A DNA stretch of 64,000 bases, taken from NCBI RefSeq assembly GCF_964340395.1, contig NC_135565.1:14481709-14545708 (forward strand), given 5' to 3'. The translations under genes and the position numbers were made by a program. Numbering within the stretch: position 1 is the first letter of the stretch; each line of letters starts with the position of its first letter. Below the pieces are notes generated by a model. That model had not been told where the DNA came from and made no database searches. It saw only the letters and a program-made list of their open reading frames with translations. Shown here piece by piece: positions 34,743 to 46,752 of the stretch. This DNA is from Glandiceps talaboti. Taxonomy: Eukaryota; Hemichordata; Enteropneusta; Spengelidae.

Positions 34743-37700
34743 CTATAATTTGCTTTTTGGTATCGGCAGTTTTCCCTGAGTTGTACCATTCACAAACAGC
34801 TGTTTGAAGTCAAGGGAAGGAAGCTGAAACTCTTCGTACTTCTGGAGAGTGATTTCCAATGCTAATATAATTTTATCTAGATGGTGATACGGTACATTTT
34901 TATGTACTGGTAGGTACAGTAAATGATCCATAAGAAACTTGGCTTCATGTGGATAGTGTGTGATGGCTTCATTGAGGTGACGTATAGAGTTGTTACCATT
35001 GTACGGTTCTATGAATTTCAACTGAGTTGGACCAGTCACTGCATCTATGCCCAACACATTCAGCTCTTTGATTACCTCTTTTGGATTTTGCTGTAGAAGA
35101 AATCAGATAAAAGCAAAAATATTACTACGTTTCATTTATTCAAACATAATCCAGACAAAAATTTCATCCTATCAATATCTGAAAACTGTGTGTGCTCTTT
35201 TTTACATATTGTTTGTGTGTCAGGACATAGCAAGGGATATAGGGGAACATGTAACTGGAACATTTTTTTGAAAATCTTTTTTTTTGTTAGGTACAATAAC
35301 TTACTCATAATATTGCACACTGTGAACAGTATTGAATCACCTGGTGATAAACATATATTTTATGTCGCTGTATACATGATAAATACAAATGACTGGCTGC
35401 CTCACGATGATATTGTAGATAGCACCCTTCACGTGGAGAATGCGTATAGTATATACAATGTAGAATGCACATGCATAGTCATTGCGCCGCAATGCATCCT
35501 TGGGTAAAACCACCAAAAACTATCGCATAGTATATTGGATACGTATGCGTACTAGTCATTGAGCTGCTACATGTACTTGGTCACTGTGCAAGATATTACT
35601 TACCACTAAAATAGGAAACAACCAATAATTCGTGATGAACGCTTTCTTTCCAACAGCTCCTGCAGTGCTAGGTAACCGACCAGTCACATAATCACCTTTC
35701 TCTCTCCCTTCCTGTAGGCATGACTCATGAAAACCTGAGATCCTGGAAAAGTCAGATAGGAAATCTACAGCATTAAAACACCAATTTATCAGTTTTTAGG
35801 ACTTTATGCCGATTGAAGCAAATTCAGTAACATGCTTGAAGTTTCAAAATGATTTGTTGAATTTTTTATACAGCTTGCACGGTCTCCCTCAAAATATGGG
35901 AATCCACTTATAATAATAACAATTATGCTTTTCATTTATTACATATATGCATCATTAAAGATTACTTGCAAAAACATCATGTACGTATGCAAATGATATG
36001 CAAATGATGGTGCATCTTAGTGTTCACTGGCTCTTTTTAATACAACCATACAGAAACTGCATATTCTACACTTCGAGATATTGAACAAGAGTGGAATTTC
36101 TTGCTACATTTGGTCTAAATGAAATAAACACTATATAGTACACAACAGACACTGACATGCAGGCCAATGTTTTGCATGGTGGCATGTTAGATCATTTCAT
36201 TCCGAACAAAATGTCACAAGAAACTGTACCCATTCAATCTTGTTAGTAGCATATGTACATGCAGTTTCTTGTTGGTTTCTACATGGTTGTATCAAACAGA
36301 CCCAGTGAACACTAACATGAAACAAGCAGTATGAGCAGTACCATAACTACAATTATATTATACCAGTATATTGGTGGCACAAATCGAGAGATCTGATTGG
36401 TCTAGACATCGAACTAGCGCATCTAAAATGAGCGATAATGCACAGTTGGCACGCATCCAAATTTTGATGTTGACTGTTCGTCTACGAACGTTGTAGTCCG
36501 TGCAGGGATGGGGGCGCAAATGAAACCAGAAAATGTTGCGTCTTATCTTGTTTCCAATATTTTCAATATACTGGTATAATATAATAGCGATAAACCACCC
36601 CCTGGGAATGATATACCACTCGGTTTTGACCAGTGAACTCAATATATGCACTCGCTATCGCTCGTGCATATATTTCATTCACTGGTCAACACCTCTTGGT
36701 ATACCATCCCATGGGGGTGGTTTATTGCTTAAATAATCCTGCCTATGCGATGAACTAATATTTTGTTTGACTTTATAATGATGGTATAATAATCAAACCG
36801 TAAAATGTAAATGTTTGACTTACCGCCTGTGTAACATATGTAATACAGCTGTAGATGGCTGTTGGCGTATTTTCACCCAGAAGTGTTTCGGGAATCCTCG
36901 TAGCAACGACACAACATATTGGTTATGATCCACATGAAAGAACTTGCTTAATCTGATGATGAAGTAAGTCATACTTTCTGAGATTGTATCACCTATTATT
37001 TTCACACCTGAATACTTCACCACTTTCTTGAAGTACTCAGAGTGTGACTGCGTAGGATACGTCGCATAGAAATTGCGCATTGATTCATACAGATTCTTGT
37101 CTCTGATGCGAACAATCGCGCCTCCAAATGAACTTGCGGTTTTTATCACGCCAAAGCTGAATAACGCTATATCAGTGTCTGGATGACCACTGTGTGTGAC
37201 ACCTCTGAATCCTTCAGCACAGTCTTCCAAAACATGCAAATTATATTTATGTGCTATCTTTACGATGTCATCCATTTCAAACCACTTGCCGTAGATATGT
37301 GCGACGAGGACTGCAACAGTTTTATTATTGATAAGGCTCTCTAGAATCTCAACTTTAGGAGACAAAGTATCAATATTAACATCTATCGGAACGATTCTCA
37401 GACCATGGTGATTGATAACATGAGCCATATCGGGAATGTTAATAGCCGACATTATAACTTCCGATCCGGGTGGATATTTCATAATCCGGAAGTACAGATC
37501 AAGGGCTGTCCGTACACATAGACATGGGAGAACATGGTTTGAGTTCTGCTCTGTCATCCATAGCTGTTGTAGCGATTCCGTCAACTGCTCTCTAGTTTCT
37601 GTCGGACTGACACACTGGCGTAGAGCTGTCAGGACATCATTCCAATGGGCATCTATAGATAGAAAGTAACAATACTATAAATAAATAAATAAATAAATAA

Positions 37701-39592
37701 ATACATACGTACAATTTAGCAATAGTACATATAATTTCACTCACAATTTAGTACAAGTACATTCTCAGCATTGTCTACACTTGCTCCTATGATAGTAATA
37801 TTACTCTCACTTTCTATTATACTCCACTTACTGCCCTAATTGTTCCTATTACATTCCATGCATAGTTAATGATCTATAGAATGCATCTGATCAAATTTAT
37901 AAGGTCGGTGGTAGTCTGTTAGACCAAATGGATATCACTAGAAAATTGTAGCTGAACCAGTTCACTTGGCGAAATCTGAATACCTAACATTGAACTTAAA
38001 AAGTGAAATTCACACCTGGATGTAAATTGTAATGTAGTTTTGTACACAAATAACTAAAAGTTGAAGAGAACCTAACCTACTGTAAATCACTGATGGTATA
38101 CATATATGCATATGCATGTACATGTACCTGCAATTTGCTTTATTTTGTCATTAATGCGAAAAGAGTCAATCTAATCAAACCATAGACTCTCTTGAACGTC
38201 TATGATCAAATGCCATGGGAATACAAGAAAACTCAGCCAGTTGCACAGTCGGCCAGGAGAACTCGGCCAGTTCCGAACTTGTCCAATAGTATAATTATCC
38301 ACACACAGTATCGAGACTGTCTATCACTTGTACACCTAATGATTACTTGTCACTTTTGGTGAAACTGTCTTTCCAAAGATCATGTAAACCATCTTGACCC
38401 GTGTCTCGCCTCCGTCAGCATATTGCGACACTACTTCTGATAAGTATACAATTGACACCGGTGGAAAGATAAACAAGGCGAGCCGCGTTGTTTATCTTTC
38501 CACAGGTGTCCGATACTGTACTTATGCCCGACAAGTTCACAGGATAGCAGGATTTGTCACCCTTGCTAGACTAATAGTATGACTTATTTTTAATACTACT
38601 CGCAGCAAATATTTTTCTCCGTAATTAAGTTTTAATTTTGGTAAACTATTTTGGTCCAGGCCGTACTCTTGCATTTCATTCTTGAGACCATGGAGGCTTC
38701 CCTTATACTTCCATGTTCAGGCATATGGTTTCTGACTTTGCTGGACTGGTTTTACTTGAACTACAAAGGTCAACCCAATTCACATCTTCTAAATCCCCCT
38801 TTGTCTTACACTATCCAATACTGATAAGACTTCAGCAGCAACTCAGACAAGGAGTTGGTTATAACCCGCTACACAAACTTTAATATTAGCTCCAGTAGAG
38901 GACTGCTAATCCTGTACATGTCAAACACTGAGTCAACATGTTGACAGCCAAAGGGTATAACATCAAATTGGCACCCACATAAAACTTTAATTTATGAAAC
39001 GAAAATTTATATATCTTGCCTTCAAAACTATGCTTGTTTATTTTTATGACAACTGTATTGAAGTAATACACAATTTATTAATTTACAATACTGGCCGAGA
39101 TCTCTTAATAGATGTGATACCGACCAAACAAACAAATGGGTTACCACGAAGTAAGCGTGTACGTGCTGTTGACGTGTATTACTATATGATATACTAGTAT
39201 ATTGATAGGTGCTGATAAAGTTTCAATCACTTCTTGTTCCAGTGTTTGTAGATAATATTAATACGATAAGATATGGTGAGTGGCTGTTATCACGTCTGGA
39301 GCAATCAAATGTGATACCAGACTGATAACAGAATAGGTCTATTTAAACTTACACTGAACATATTGAGAAATAACACACCATGTAACCGATCTGTAACGTT
39401 ACTACATTCCGTAAATAAGTACCACGACAGTCTGACTTTGACATGTGTACATGCAAACATCGTTTCCTCAATCACCGAGTACTGTATGTCTGTCAGTGTC
39501 AACTACTTACCGATTGTTAAGCAATGGTGTGGGACTCTTAAATCTCCAATTTCCTTTTGAGCTCCCTGAATAACTTTGGTCGTTCCTTCCAT
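34743..39592 (-). CDS. DegT/DnrJ/EryC1/StrS-type PLP aminotransferase (4 exons)
   Basis: Minus-strand exons: 39511-39592, 36824-37652, 35604-35742 and 34743-35090. All are GT-AG and phase-consistent, 465 residues with a TAG stop. The fold-type-I aminotransferase pattern of the DegT family is clear: EVIMSAINIPDMAHVI, then VPIDVN (cofactor-domain strand), VAHIYGK, the cofactor-contacting Asp in HVLEDCAEG (about residue 171) and the Schiff-base lysine in SFGVIKTASSFGGA (about residue 198). The C-terminal small domain ends in LPVHKNVPYHHLDKIILALE. Bacterial relatives aminate keto-sugars of nucleotide sugars; the substrate here is unknown. The chosen ATG is the only in-frame one in exon 1. The frame stays open upstream to a TAA at 39764-39766, so an unseen 5' exon joined near 39756 is possible. 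The N-terminal 50 residues are beyond the usual family core. Confidence 0.88.
36017..36315. mobile_element. MITE family 3, copy with 14-bp inverted ends
   Basis: Lies in intron 2 of the aminotransferase gene. TTAGTGTTCACTGG opens it and CCAGTGAACACTAA closes it exactly, 299 bp. The arms continue with ATACAACCAT...CAGAAACTGCAT on one side and ATGCAGTTTC...ATGGTTGTAT on the other. A relative lies in LRRIQ1 intron 19. Confidence 0.88.
36353..36585. mobile_element. MITE-like element with TTATACCAGTATATTG ends
   Basis: Lies in intron 2 of the aminotransferase gene. ATTATATTATACCAGTATAT at the left is matched by its reverse complement ATATACTGGTATAATATAAT at the right (36566-36585). The interior of about 190 bp is more GC-rich than its surroundings. 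It abuts the foldback at 36586. Confidence 0.65.
36586..36729. mobile_element. 144-bp perfect-type foldback element
   Basis: Ends AGCGATAAACCACCCCC and GGGGGTGGTTTATTGCT. The arms continue inward through GATATACCACTCGGTTTTGA / TGTTGACCAG and CACTCGCTATCGCTCGTG at the centre. Nearly the whole element is palindromic. Lies in intron 2 of the aminotransferase gene, on the 5' side of the family 3 MITE in transcription order. Confidence 0.82.
38418..38560. repeat. Strong inverted repeat
   Basis: Lies in intron 1 of the aminotransferase gene. GACACCGGTGGAAAGATAAA at 38454 pairs with TTTATCTTTCCACAGGTGTC ending at 38510, a stem of about 23 bp with one mismatch and a loop of about 10 nt. Weaker pairing extends outward (TAAGTATAC... 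with ...GTACTTA). Either a small MITE or a decayed foldback. Confidence 0.7.
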
Positions 39593-40940
39593 TTCGTCCA
39601 GCAGGTATGAATGTATATGTGATTCTAAAACCCTAGAGGTTGTAAGGGTGGGTAGCCGCAGTTTTGAAGTTTCGAATTTCCGGATAACGTCCAGTTGATC
39701 GGCGCACGGTGTTGGAATATCTATCGATGGTAGCTTGGCTTCGTCATGAGTGAGAGCTTGATATTAAAGCCGATAGGGAAAATCTATCATATATGTCGTA
39801 TGTGAAAAAGTCTGCGAAGGTCACAACTGTAAAGTAATAAATTGTAAGCCGGCGAAAATCCTGACCTACACGCCTGTGACCATGGCCACCGCCCGTGTCA
39901 TAAACAAACAAGAGCTGTAGAGGGCGTGTGTAAAATCGAGAGTATACAAAATTTATACCCAGTATCCTTTGCGATAAAACATCCCTGCTCCCTCGAGCCA
40001 CATGAGCCACATTCGATACGAAGGTTGGCGAAAGTGAAAAATTGCACACACGTTCCAACAGCTGTGCAGCATACCCTGTTTATTTTATTTTATTTATGAA
40101 AAACATGTTTATTTTGATACGCATCTTACTTTATATTCACAGAACACAACATTTAAGTTATCGATCCTTTTTTTTTTGTATGAACAAGTCAAATTAACGA
40201 AAAGGAAATTAAAGCTGTTACTATACCATGCGTGATTGGTGACGTGATCGAGGGTTGGTGTGCAGTACGATTCTATTTACCAGTGTTACAGACATGGTCT
40301 CAAAATTTATAGGGTAACACACTTGACAAGCTTGGTAACACAAAAATATTTTTTTGCCAATCACTTCCCAAGTGTATATGAATAAAACAGTGCACGTGTT
40401 GAATAATAATTATAATATATCTAGTGTATATACCTAAAAATAAACGTTTGAAATCATCAAATCATTGAAAATAGATTTTACTATTCGGTACAAAAAGATT
40501 TTCACCAGAAATCAGTAAATTATAGATTTGTCTATAACCATGGTAACAGGTAAAGATTCCAGAGAATAACTGATACAGATTTAATTCAGTCAAAAAATAA
40601 GTTTTTTAAACGAAAACTGTTATGTCATATACGGTTTACTGTATTAATGTAGTTTGATTTCATTTGGGGCGTGATGTGTGAGTCTGTCTACGGTATCATG
40701 TTATGTATTTGCATTTTACTGTTTATGGTTGATTTGTATATGATCTTTGCAATGAAAAGTAATCTCTATTCTAAATTAAACTATGATACTATAATGATAC
40801 ATTAAGTAAACTCCACACTGCTGAATGGAGCACAGTAAATTACAATGTAGAATGCAGTATAATATAGTATATTTTATTTAACATGAAATAATGTAAAAAA
40901 AAATACATTATCTAAAGTCAAAAACAACATACAGAAACAC
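39593..40940. other. Aminotransferase upstream region; no gene recognised
   Basis: Contains the open frame upstream of the aminotransferase ATG (to 39766) and AT-rich sequence beyond. A 104-codon minus-strand frame (39744-40058) is in another phase and has no recognised motif. No TATA box or clear initiator was identified. An unseen 5' exon of the aminotransferase would most likely lie here. Confidence 0.4.
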
Positions 40941-40944
40941 TGAA

Positions 40945-41097
40945 TGTATGTATGTATGTATGTATGTATGTATGTATGTATGTATGTATGTATGTATGTA
41001 TGTATGTATGTATGTATGTATGTATGTATGTATGTATGTATGTATGTATGTATGTATGTATGTATGTATGTATGTATGTATGTATGTATGTATGTAT
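40945..41097. repeat. (TATG)n pure tetranucleotide microsatellite
   Basis: About 38 uninterrupted TATG units. The frames it creates on both strands (YVCM or HTYI) are artefacts. Confidence 0.97.
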
Positions 41098-41410
41098 TAT
41101 TAAACGCCACATTACTAAGTAAATTACAATGTAGACACTGGCCTTGCCCATTCAGATTCTACAAGTTGAATATCAAACTTTGGGTGAGACTTTGAGGGCG
41201 CTGTCCGATCGCTCTTTCAACTCAAACTAAGGGCGACTTCAGTATTTACAAGGGGGTCTGAGGGCCGGGGAATGGGGGTCACCTTTTGCAAATCGGCTCT
41301 CGGGAGGACCATATTTTAGAAAATGGGATTAGGGGGAGGGTCATAGTTTACTTTGACTCATTGTAATGCCTAACATTGCATTATTTTGGTTCCAAATCCC
41401 ATTGCTGCCA

Positions 41411-41433
41411 TTAGGGTTAGGGCTAGGGTTAGG
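41411..41433. repeat. Short telomere-like repeat
   Basis: TTAGGG-type motif four times with one variant (GGCTAGGG). It is too short to be more than chance or a relic; it lies inside a microsatellite-rich block. Confidence 0.5.
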
Positions 41434-41683
41434 TACCATGACATATATCAAATATGCTGCTGACAACCATGTAATAAATTAATAGTCAGTTGTGGTGCGG
41501 TGAGGAAAGACTTGAAGGGTGACACAGGTATAACGGGAGTAGCTGGGAGAGGGTCACATTCTACGCAACAGTCCACGCCTAATCCCCCCTCTGTAATTAC
41601 TGAAGGCTCCCTAATGACACTTGGACTTTTGGACGTGAAGCCTGCCATGGTGAGAATGTCAAGTGAAAGTCGTACGTCTTGCA

Positions 41684-41937
41684 GTCAGTCAGTCAGTCAG
41701 TCAGTCAGTCAGTCAGTCAGTCAGATAATCAGTCAGTCACATATAGGCTGTCTGTCTGTCTGTCAGTCAGTCAGTCAGTCAGTCAGTCAGTTAGTTAGTT
41801 AGTTATTCAGTCAGTCAGTCAGTTGGTTAGTTAGTTAGTTAGTTAGTCGGTCAGTCAGTCAGTCAGTCAGTCAGTTATATTGGTTATTCATTCAGTCAGT
41901 CAGTCAGTCAGTCAGTCAGTCAGTCAGTCAGTCAGTC

Positions 41938-41968
<31 letters not shown>

Positions 41969-42056
41969 TCGTCCGTCCGTCCTTCTGTCCTTCCTTCCGT
42001 CCGTCCGCTGGTTAGTTAGTTAGTTAGTTCGTTCGTTCGTTCGTTCGTTCGTTCGA
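41684..42056. repeat. (CAGT)n / (TTAG)n / (GTTC)n compound microsatellite
   Basis: Long CAGT runs change in steps to GTTA, CCGT and GTTC tetranucleotides, as expected from slippage with point changes. Confidence 0.95.
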
Positions 42057-42235
42057 ATGTACCGAAGTTATTTTTCTTTATAAATCATCATGCAGGCATG
42101 TTACATTGTTTAATTCCGCAAAAAAGTTTATTAAAAACATCAATATTTTTTGCATGTTTTTCCACGTATTTTTGAATAGTATGCAATCTGATTAAAACTG
42201 ATCAAGGAGAATTAAGACTTCATTTGCTAATACAT

Positions 42236-42239
42236 CCAT

Positions 42240-42282
<43 letters not shown>

Positions 42283-42328
42283 TTTGCTTCAGTATTTCCC
42301 GTCGATTGTCTTTTATTTTTTTAATCAT

Positions 42329-42359
<31 letters not shown>

Positions 42360-42422
42360 TTCATTCATTTGCAAATACATTTATTTACTTATTTATTTAT
42401 TTATTTATTTATTTATTCATTT
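42236..42422. repeat. (TTTA)n microsatellite with higher-order duplication
   Basis: TTTA runs at 42238-42284, 42322-42362 and 42380-42415 are separated by GCTTCAGTATTTCCCGTCGA then TTGTCTTTTATTT, which appears twice (42285-42315 and 42422-42455). The microsatellite plus its unique spacer has therefore been duplicated, at about 137 bp. Confidence 0.9.
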
Positions 42423-42856
42423 GCTTCAGTATTTCCCGTCGATTGTCTTTTATTTAGGTGTTCAATAGTTCAATGCACAATAACAAACTATATTCTTTTA
42501 GTTTGGGAGTGAGAGGGTGTTGACCCCCTAAATACTTCTCATCCCACAAAACCAATTGTACTTTTAGTAGAATCTATTCTGTACCCCTAAACACAAATAT
42601 TTCTAAAAAAAAATTAAAAAATCATGTCAAATCAAGAAATGGAAATTTTTTGCTTCAGTACTAATGCATGGCACTATAAATTAAAGTGTCAATAAAAGAG
42701 TTATTTTTTATATTCATGACACTACATACTACTGGATACTGATTTGAAATTGATTGTGCTGTCTGAAACTTAATTATCGATTTTGGTCAAATAACGGGGG
42801 AGTCTGAGGTCTGACTAAAAGGAGTTTTTTTTTTATATCCTACCGGTACATTAAAC

Positions 42857-42888
42857 CATAGACAGTAGAGGGGGAACTACTGTCTATG
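42857..42888. repeat. Mini-hairpin CATAGACAGTAG / CTACTGTCTATG
   Basis: A perfect 12-bp stem with an 8-nt G-rich loop. A similar arrangement (AACCATAGAC...GTCTATGATC) lies at about 38180-38207, so it may be a very short mobile hairpin. Confidence 0.6.
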
Positions 42889-43015
42889 ATTAAACTATTG
42901 CTCTCGCGATCGCCCCTTACATAATTTGTTTATGTACAATATACAAATATATATATTTTAAATATCGGACGACAATCGACTTCTCGGTCCGCCAAAACAG
43001 TTCTCAATACTTAAC

Positions 43016-43063
43016 GAAAAAGAAAGAGAAAGAGAAAGAAAGAAAAAAGGAAAGAAAGAACGA

Positions 43064-43105
<42 letters not shown>
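43016..43105. repeat. (GAAA)n purine-strand microsatellite
   Basis: A polypurine GAAA/AAAG run with a GAAC interruption; could form triplex DNA. No gene here. Confidence 0.93.
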
Positions 43106-43107
<2 letters not shown>

Positions 43108-43545
43108 ACTTTCAAAGGTAGTATTAAAGAAAGAATCTTTTAATTTAAATATCACTTTTGACCATATATAACAATCACTTAACACCAAAAAAATACCAAA
43201 AATAGAGAACGTATAACCGTTACGTTGTCAATGTCCCCTCCAGGAATCTCAGCAGTTCCCGCTACACTTCTAAAGTGGCTCGTTTTAATTCTACTCAAAG
43301 GAAAAACTCGTGTTTACCTAGGACCTTCAGTTTTATCAATACTTTGCAAAACGCTGACATATTTTCCAGTCTCGGTAATTTTAGAAAAAGTGTCCGAAAT
43401 GAAATAGTTGATTTGTGAATTTAATGGAGTTTCGGTAATATTATCTTTTCAATATCTTTATTTTTTATTAGTTTTGTAGATATTGTATGTATTTTAGTCT
43501 TTTCCAATTTCTGAGTGTCTGTAAATGGGGCGATCCTGTAGACAT

Positions 43546-43551
43546 CTCAAA

Positions 43552-43611
<60 letters not shown>
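43546..43611. repeat. (AATA)n microsatellite
   Basis: About 16 AAAT units, uninterrupted. Confidence 0.95.
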
Positions 43612-43615
<4 letters not shown>

Positions 43616-44059
43616 TGGACACAAATCCTCTCCACCCCCCTTCCCAATCAAACTATTTACCCCTAAAAGTGACTAATATCATCGAGAAAAATGTGGAATT
43701 AATTCAGGCGTGGAATCATGCATACTATGTAGCTGCATTAGCAATAATTGTAGCGTTCGTTTGTGGGTTTGAGTTGTTTTCGATCTGAAAAAAAAGTTTG
43801 AAATGTTCATGCATTCCGAGTCCTAAGATGTATTGCAACATGCATGAACGTTTTGAAATTCATAGCCCGAGATCCTAGCAAATTGAAAGTTTCATATCCG
43901 TTCATATCTTTTATTTCACTACCTTTCTTTCTATTTCTTTTGATGATGAGTAAAACAATTTCGATAAAATACAAATCCAACGAAGAGTTTGACAGGCGCA
44001 AACCACAGGCTGTTTCCCGCCACCATCTTTGAGTAAATCGGTAAATGATTGGATAACTA

Positions 44060-44154
44060 TGACCTTTGACTCTCTTTATTGACCATTCACGTTCATCGTA
44101 GTTTGTCCCGCCATATTGCTTGACGGTATCCTCGTGTGGCTGGCTGTCTTGCAG
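44060..44154 (+). other. Proposed untranslated first exon / promoter of NAP1L
   Basis: CCCGCCATATTG (44107-44118) is the reverse complement of a YY1-type start element, like the one at LRRIQ1. The segment ends TGTCTTGCAG with the donor GTAAGA at 44155. The matching acceptor would be the TGTCTTGCAG at 55121-55130, giving an 11-kb first intron. No other first exon candidate of this quality was seen. Inferred from signals only. Confidence 0.4.
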
Positions 44155-46647
44155 GTAAGAGGCATATATAAATACATATCATGTATGTTTGTCCAATTTA
44201 TTGGCTGATTTGATGAGAACCAAAACTACACATGCAGTAGAAACTGTTGTTATGTATCACAAGACTTCAGAACTCACGTGTGAACGTATGACATTCCCTT
44301 ATTTTTGCGATCTGAAATAATAATGGCAGCCATATTACTGCATGTGTCATTTGCCTACAAGTCCGTGGTTTGTGAGAAAATCAAGATTGCGGTGTCCACA
44401 GAAAAAAATGAAAGTCATCGTCTGTGTTCAGTTTGAATCCAATCTGTTGCCTTAATATTTATCAGAATTATCTAACAAAATATAACAAGATATCGATCAT
44501 AAATGTATTGAACATACTGTCGGGAGATGACCTCCGGTTTGTCTTGTCTTGAGTGGCGCCTTTTCGGCGTTTCAAGAGAACCCATTCATTGTATATCCCC
44601 AGATCGTATGTGTGTATGAACATTACAAACAACATATCAAGTTCTGTTCTTGGTAATGTAAAAACCTTCACAAATTTAATAAGGTTCATATTTTTTTCAT
44701 ACGACATGATATACCCACACGTGTACTGTGCACTTATTGATGACTGTGTCAATATATCGGAGGGTCCAAACACAGAACGTGAGCGGCGTGTTAAAATTCA
44801 ATGCTAGTATAATTTCGGCCAAACACGCAGTGGTTTACTATTCTCGTCGCGATTATAATTCTAAATCTTCCATGCATTTCATATAAATCAAAACGATGCA
44901 AAAATACAACTATTTGCATATCTGTATTAAGTGATAATTGCGTTATTAAGCTCCACAACTGTATGTGATTGATACCAGTACCACCACACATGGGATGCGT
45001 CTTATGCAATCCTATACTATAGCCAAGGTTGAATCATCTTTCAGGTCCACCAGTGAACAAATGTGTCATGAAAAAAATATATATGATATTAGGTCACTTG
45101 TGGTCACTCCATATAAGGAGATAGGAATATGGAGAATGTAACAATTTTGGGACTTCACTGTTGGTACGTTTTAAAATTGGATTGTAAAATTATACCCTAT
45201 ATTGTTTCATGGGCTATATAGGTCCTTAGTATATTTACAGTTGCCATTGCTGTGTCAACATTGATACAATTATTTGCAGTATCAAATAAAGAGTGCTAAG
45301 GAGGCCAACTAAATTAAGAGGTGATATGTATCTAATAGTCTTGTTTCCATGGTTACGCTGTGGAGGTATTCATTGTAATTTGATATTGACAGTGTTCAGA
45401 TAGCTATTGGTTGTAATGATCTATGCTGTCTGGAAATATTTGCAGAGTTGATCATTTATTACAGTGCTATTAATTGAAATGCTGTTAGGATGAAATTCAT
45501 TTTCTGTAATTAGTAGCACAATGCTGTTCAAAGGTAGACATTATCACTCAAGCTAGGGAGTTTGGATTTGTTTAAAGCCATTTAACTTACAACTAATTGA
45601 TACAAATATTGGTGTAGTACAGATGTAGTAAACTTTGCTTCATGTGTATTTACAGAATATTACGTCCATCAAGCATGAGGTTTTTGTTTGAAGGAATAAT
45701 TAGATACAATTATTTTGCACGAGTATATGGTGATGGCAAAATTCTCTTTAATAAGTCTTTGTGAGTTTTCATTTACCAGCATATAAAGGTACAGGTGCTA
45801 TCAAACTGAAGGGTTCAGGATAGGGTTGGACCCCCCTGTCAAACCAAAGTGGTCTAGCCAACTCTCTGGATTCATTATGCCAGTGTTATTAAGCTCTCAG
45901 TCAGTCAACGTTGTTAAGGTTTAAGAAAAGCTGGAAAGTGGGTAAATCAGGCAAAACATAGCTTTCTGCAGTAATGCCTTGTACCAATATATTGGTGGAA
46001 AACCTGATTACAAATGGGGAATCTGGCAAAATTTGGACAGTTTTCCCATACTTTGGAATTTGTATAATTTTGACAAGGGACCCTGGTGAGAGAGGTGGGC
46101 GTTAGTAGCTTTCCACATTGAATCTTGTTCTATAATTTTGACAAGGAAATGTGTGTGGGAAAATCTGGCGAAACTCGTATCTTTCCATTCTTTAATCATA
46201 ATTTTTGTTTGGAGCCCAAGTAATAGAAAGTGAAGTCTGACAGATTGTGTATAGTTTCCATGCCTTGTATGTCCAGTTTGGCAAGGAACCTTGAGGCTGG
46301 TAAGATACCATGGTGACTCCCAAACATATGAAGAACATCACTGCCTATGTTTATTAGTTTCTTTGCTATTCAAGAACAGTAAGTAAGTAAAAGGTACCAG
46401 AGTTCCTTGGTCACTGTACCAGGGCTCCCAAACAAATCACGATAGACTATGAGAAACTATGCCACTTTTACCCCTTTCCCTCTTTTTGTTACCATGGCTC
46501 CTCAGCCTTAGTAACCTTGTTACTGGATCAATTATATCATACCATGTGACGTTTGTAGAGGTCAATATGACAGCTGGACAAGTATGGGAATGAAATATTT
46601 GGTATGACAGAATCACAGACACTGAGCTCACTCTCTGACCTACATGT

Positions 46648-46752
46648 AGACTGTAAAATACGTCGTGACATTCTGCCCTCACTGGCCTCCTCTCACGTGG
46701 GAGGGGTTAGCCGATGCTTGAGGGCGCCCCGTCATGACATACCTTACAGACT
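46648..46752. mobile_element. MITE family 1, copy
   Basis: AGACTGTAAAATACGTCGTG to CATGACATACCTTACAGACT, 105 bp, with GCCCTCACTGG and TTGAGGGCGCC inside and a CTCCTCTCACGTGGGAGGGG palindromic centre. It is the longest of the five copies. Confidence 0.88.

Noticed and set aside
40874-41195. Tyr/His/Ile/Thr and Cys/Met/Tyr/Val repeat frames
   Set aside because: Created by the pure (TATG)n run.
41411-41433. Interstitial telomere repeat
   Set aside because: Only about four imperfect TTAGGG units; not enough to claim a telomeric origin.
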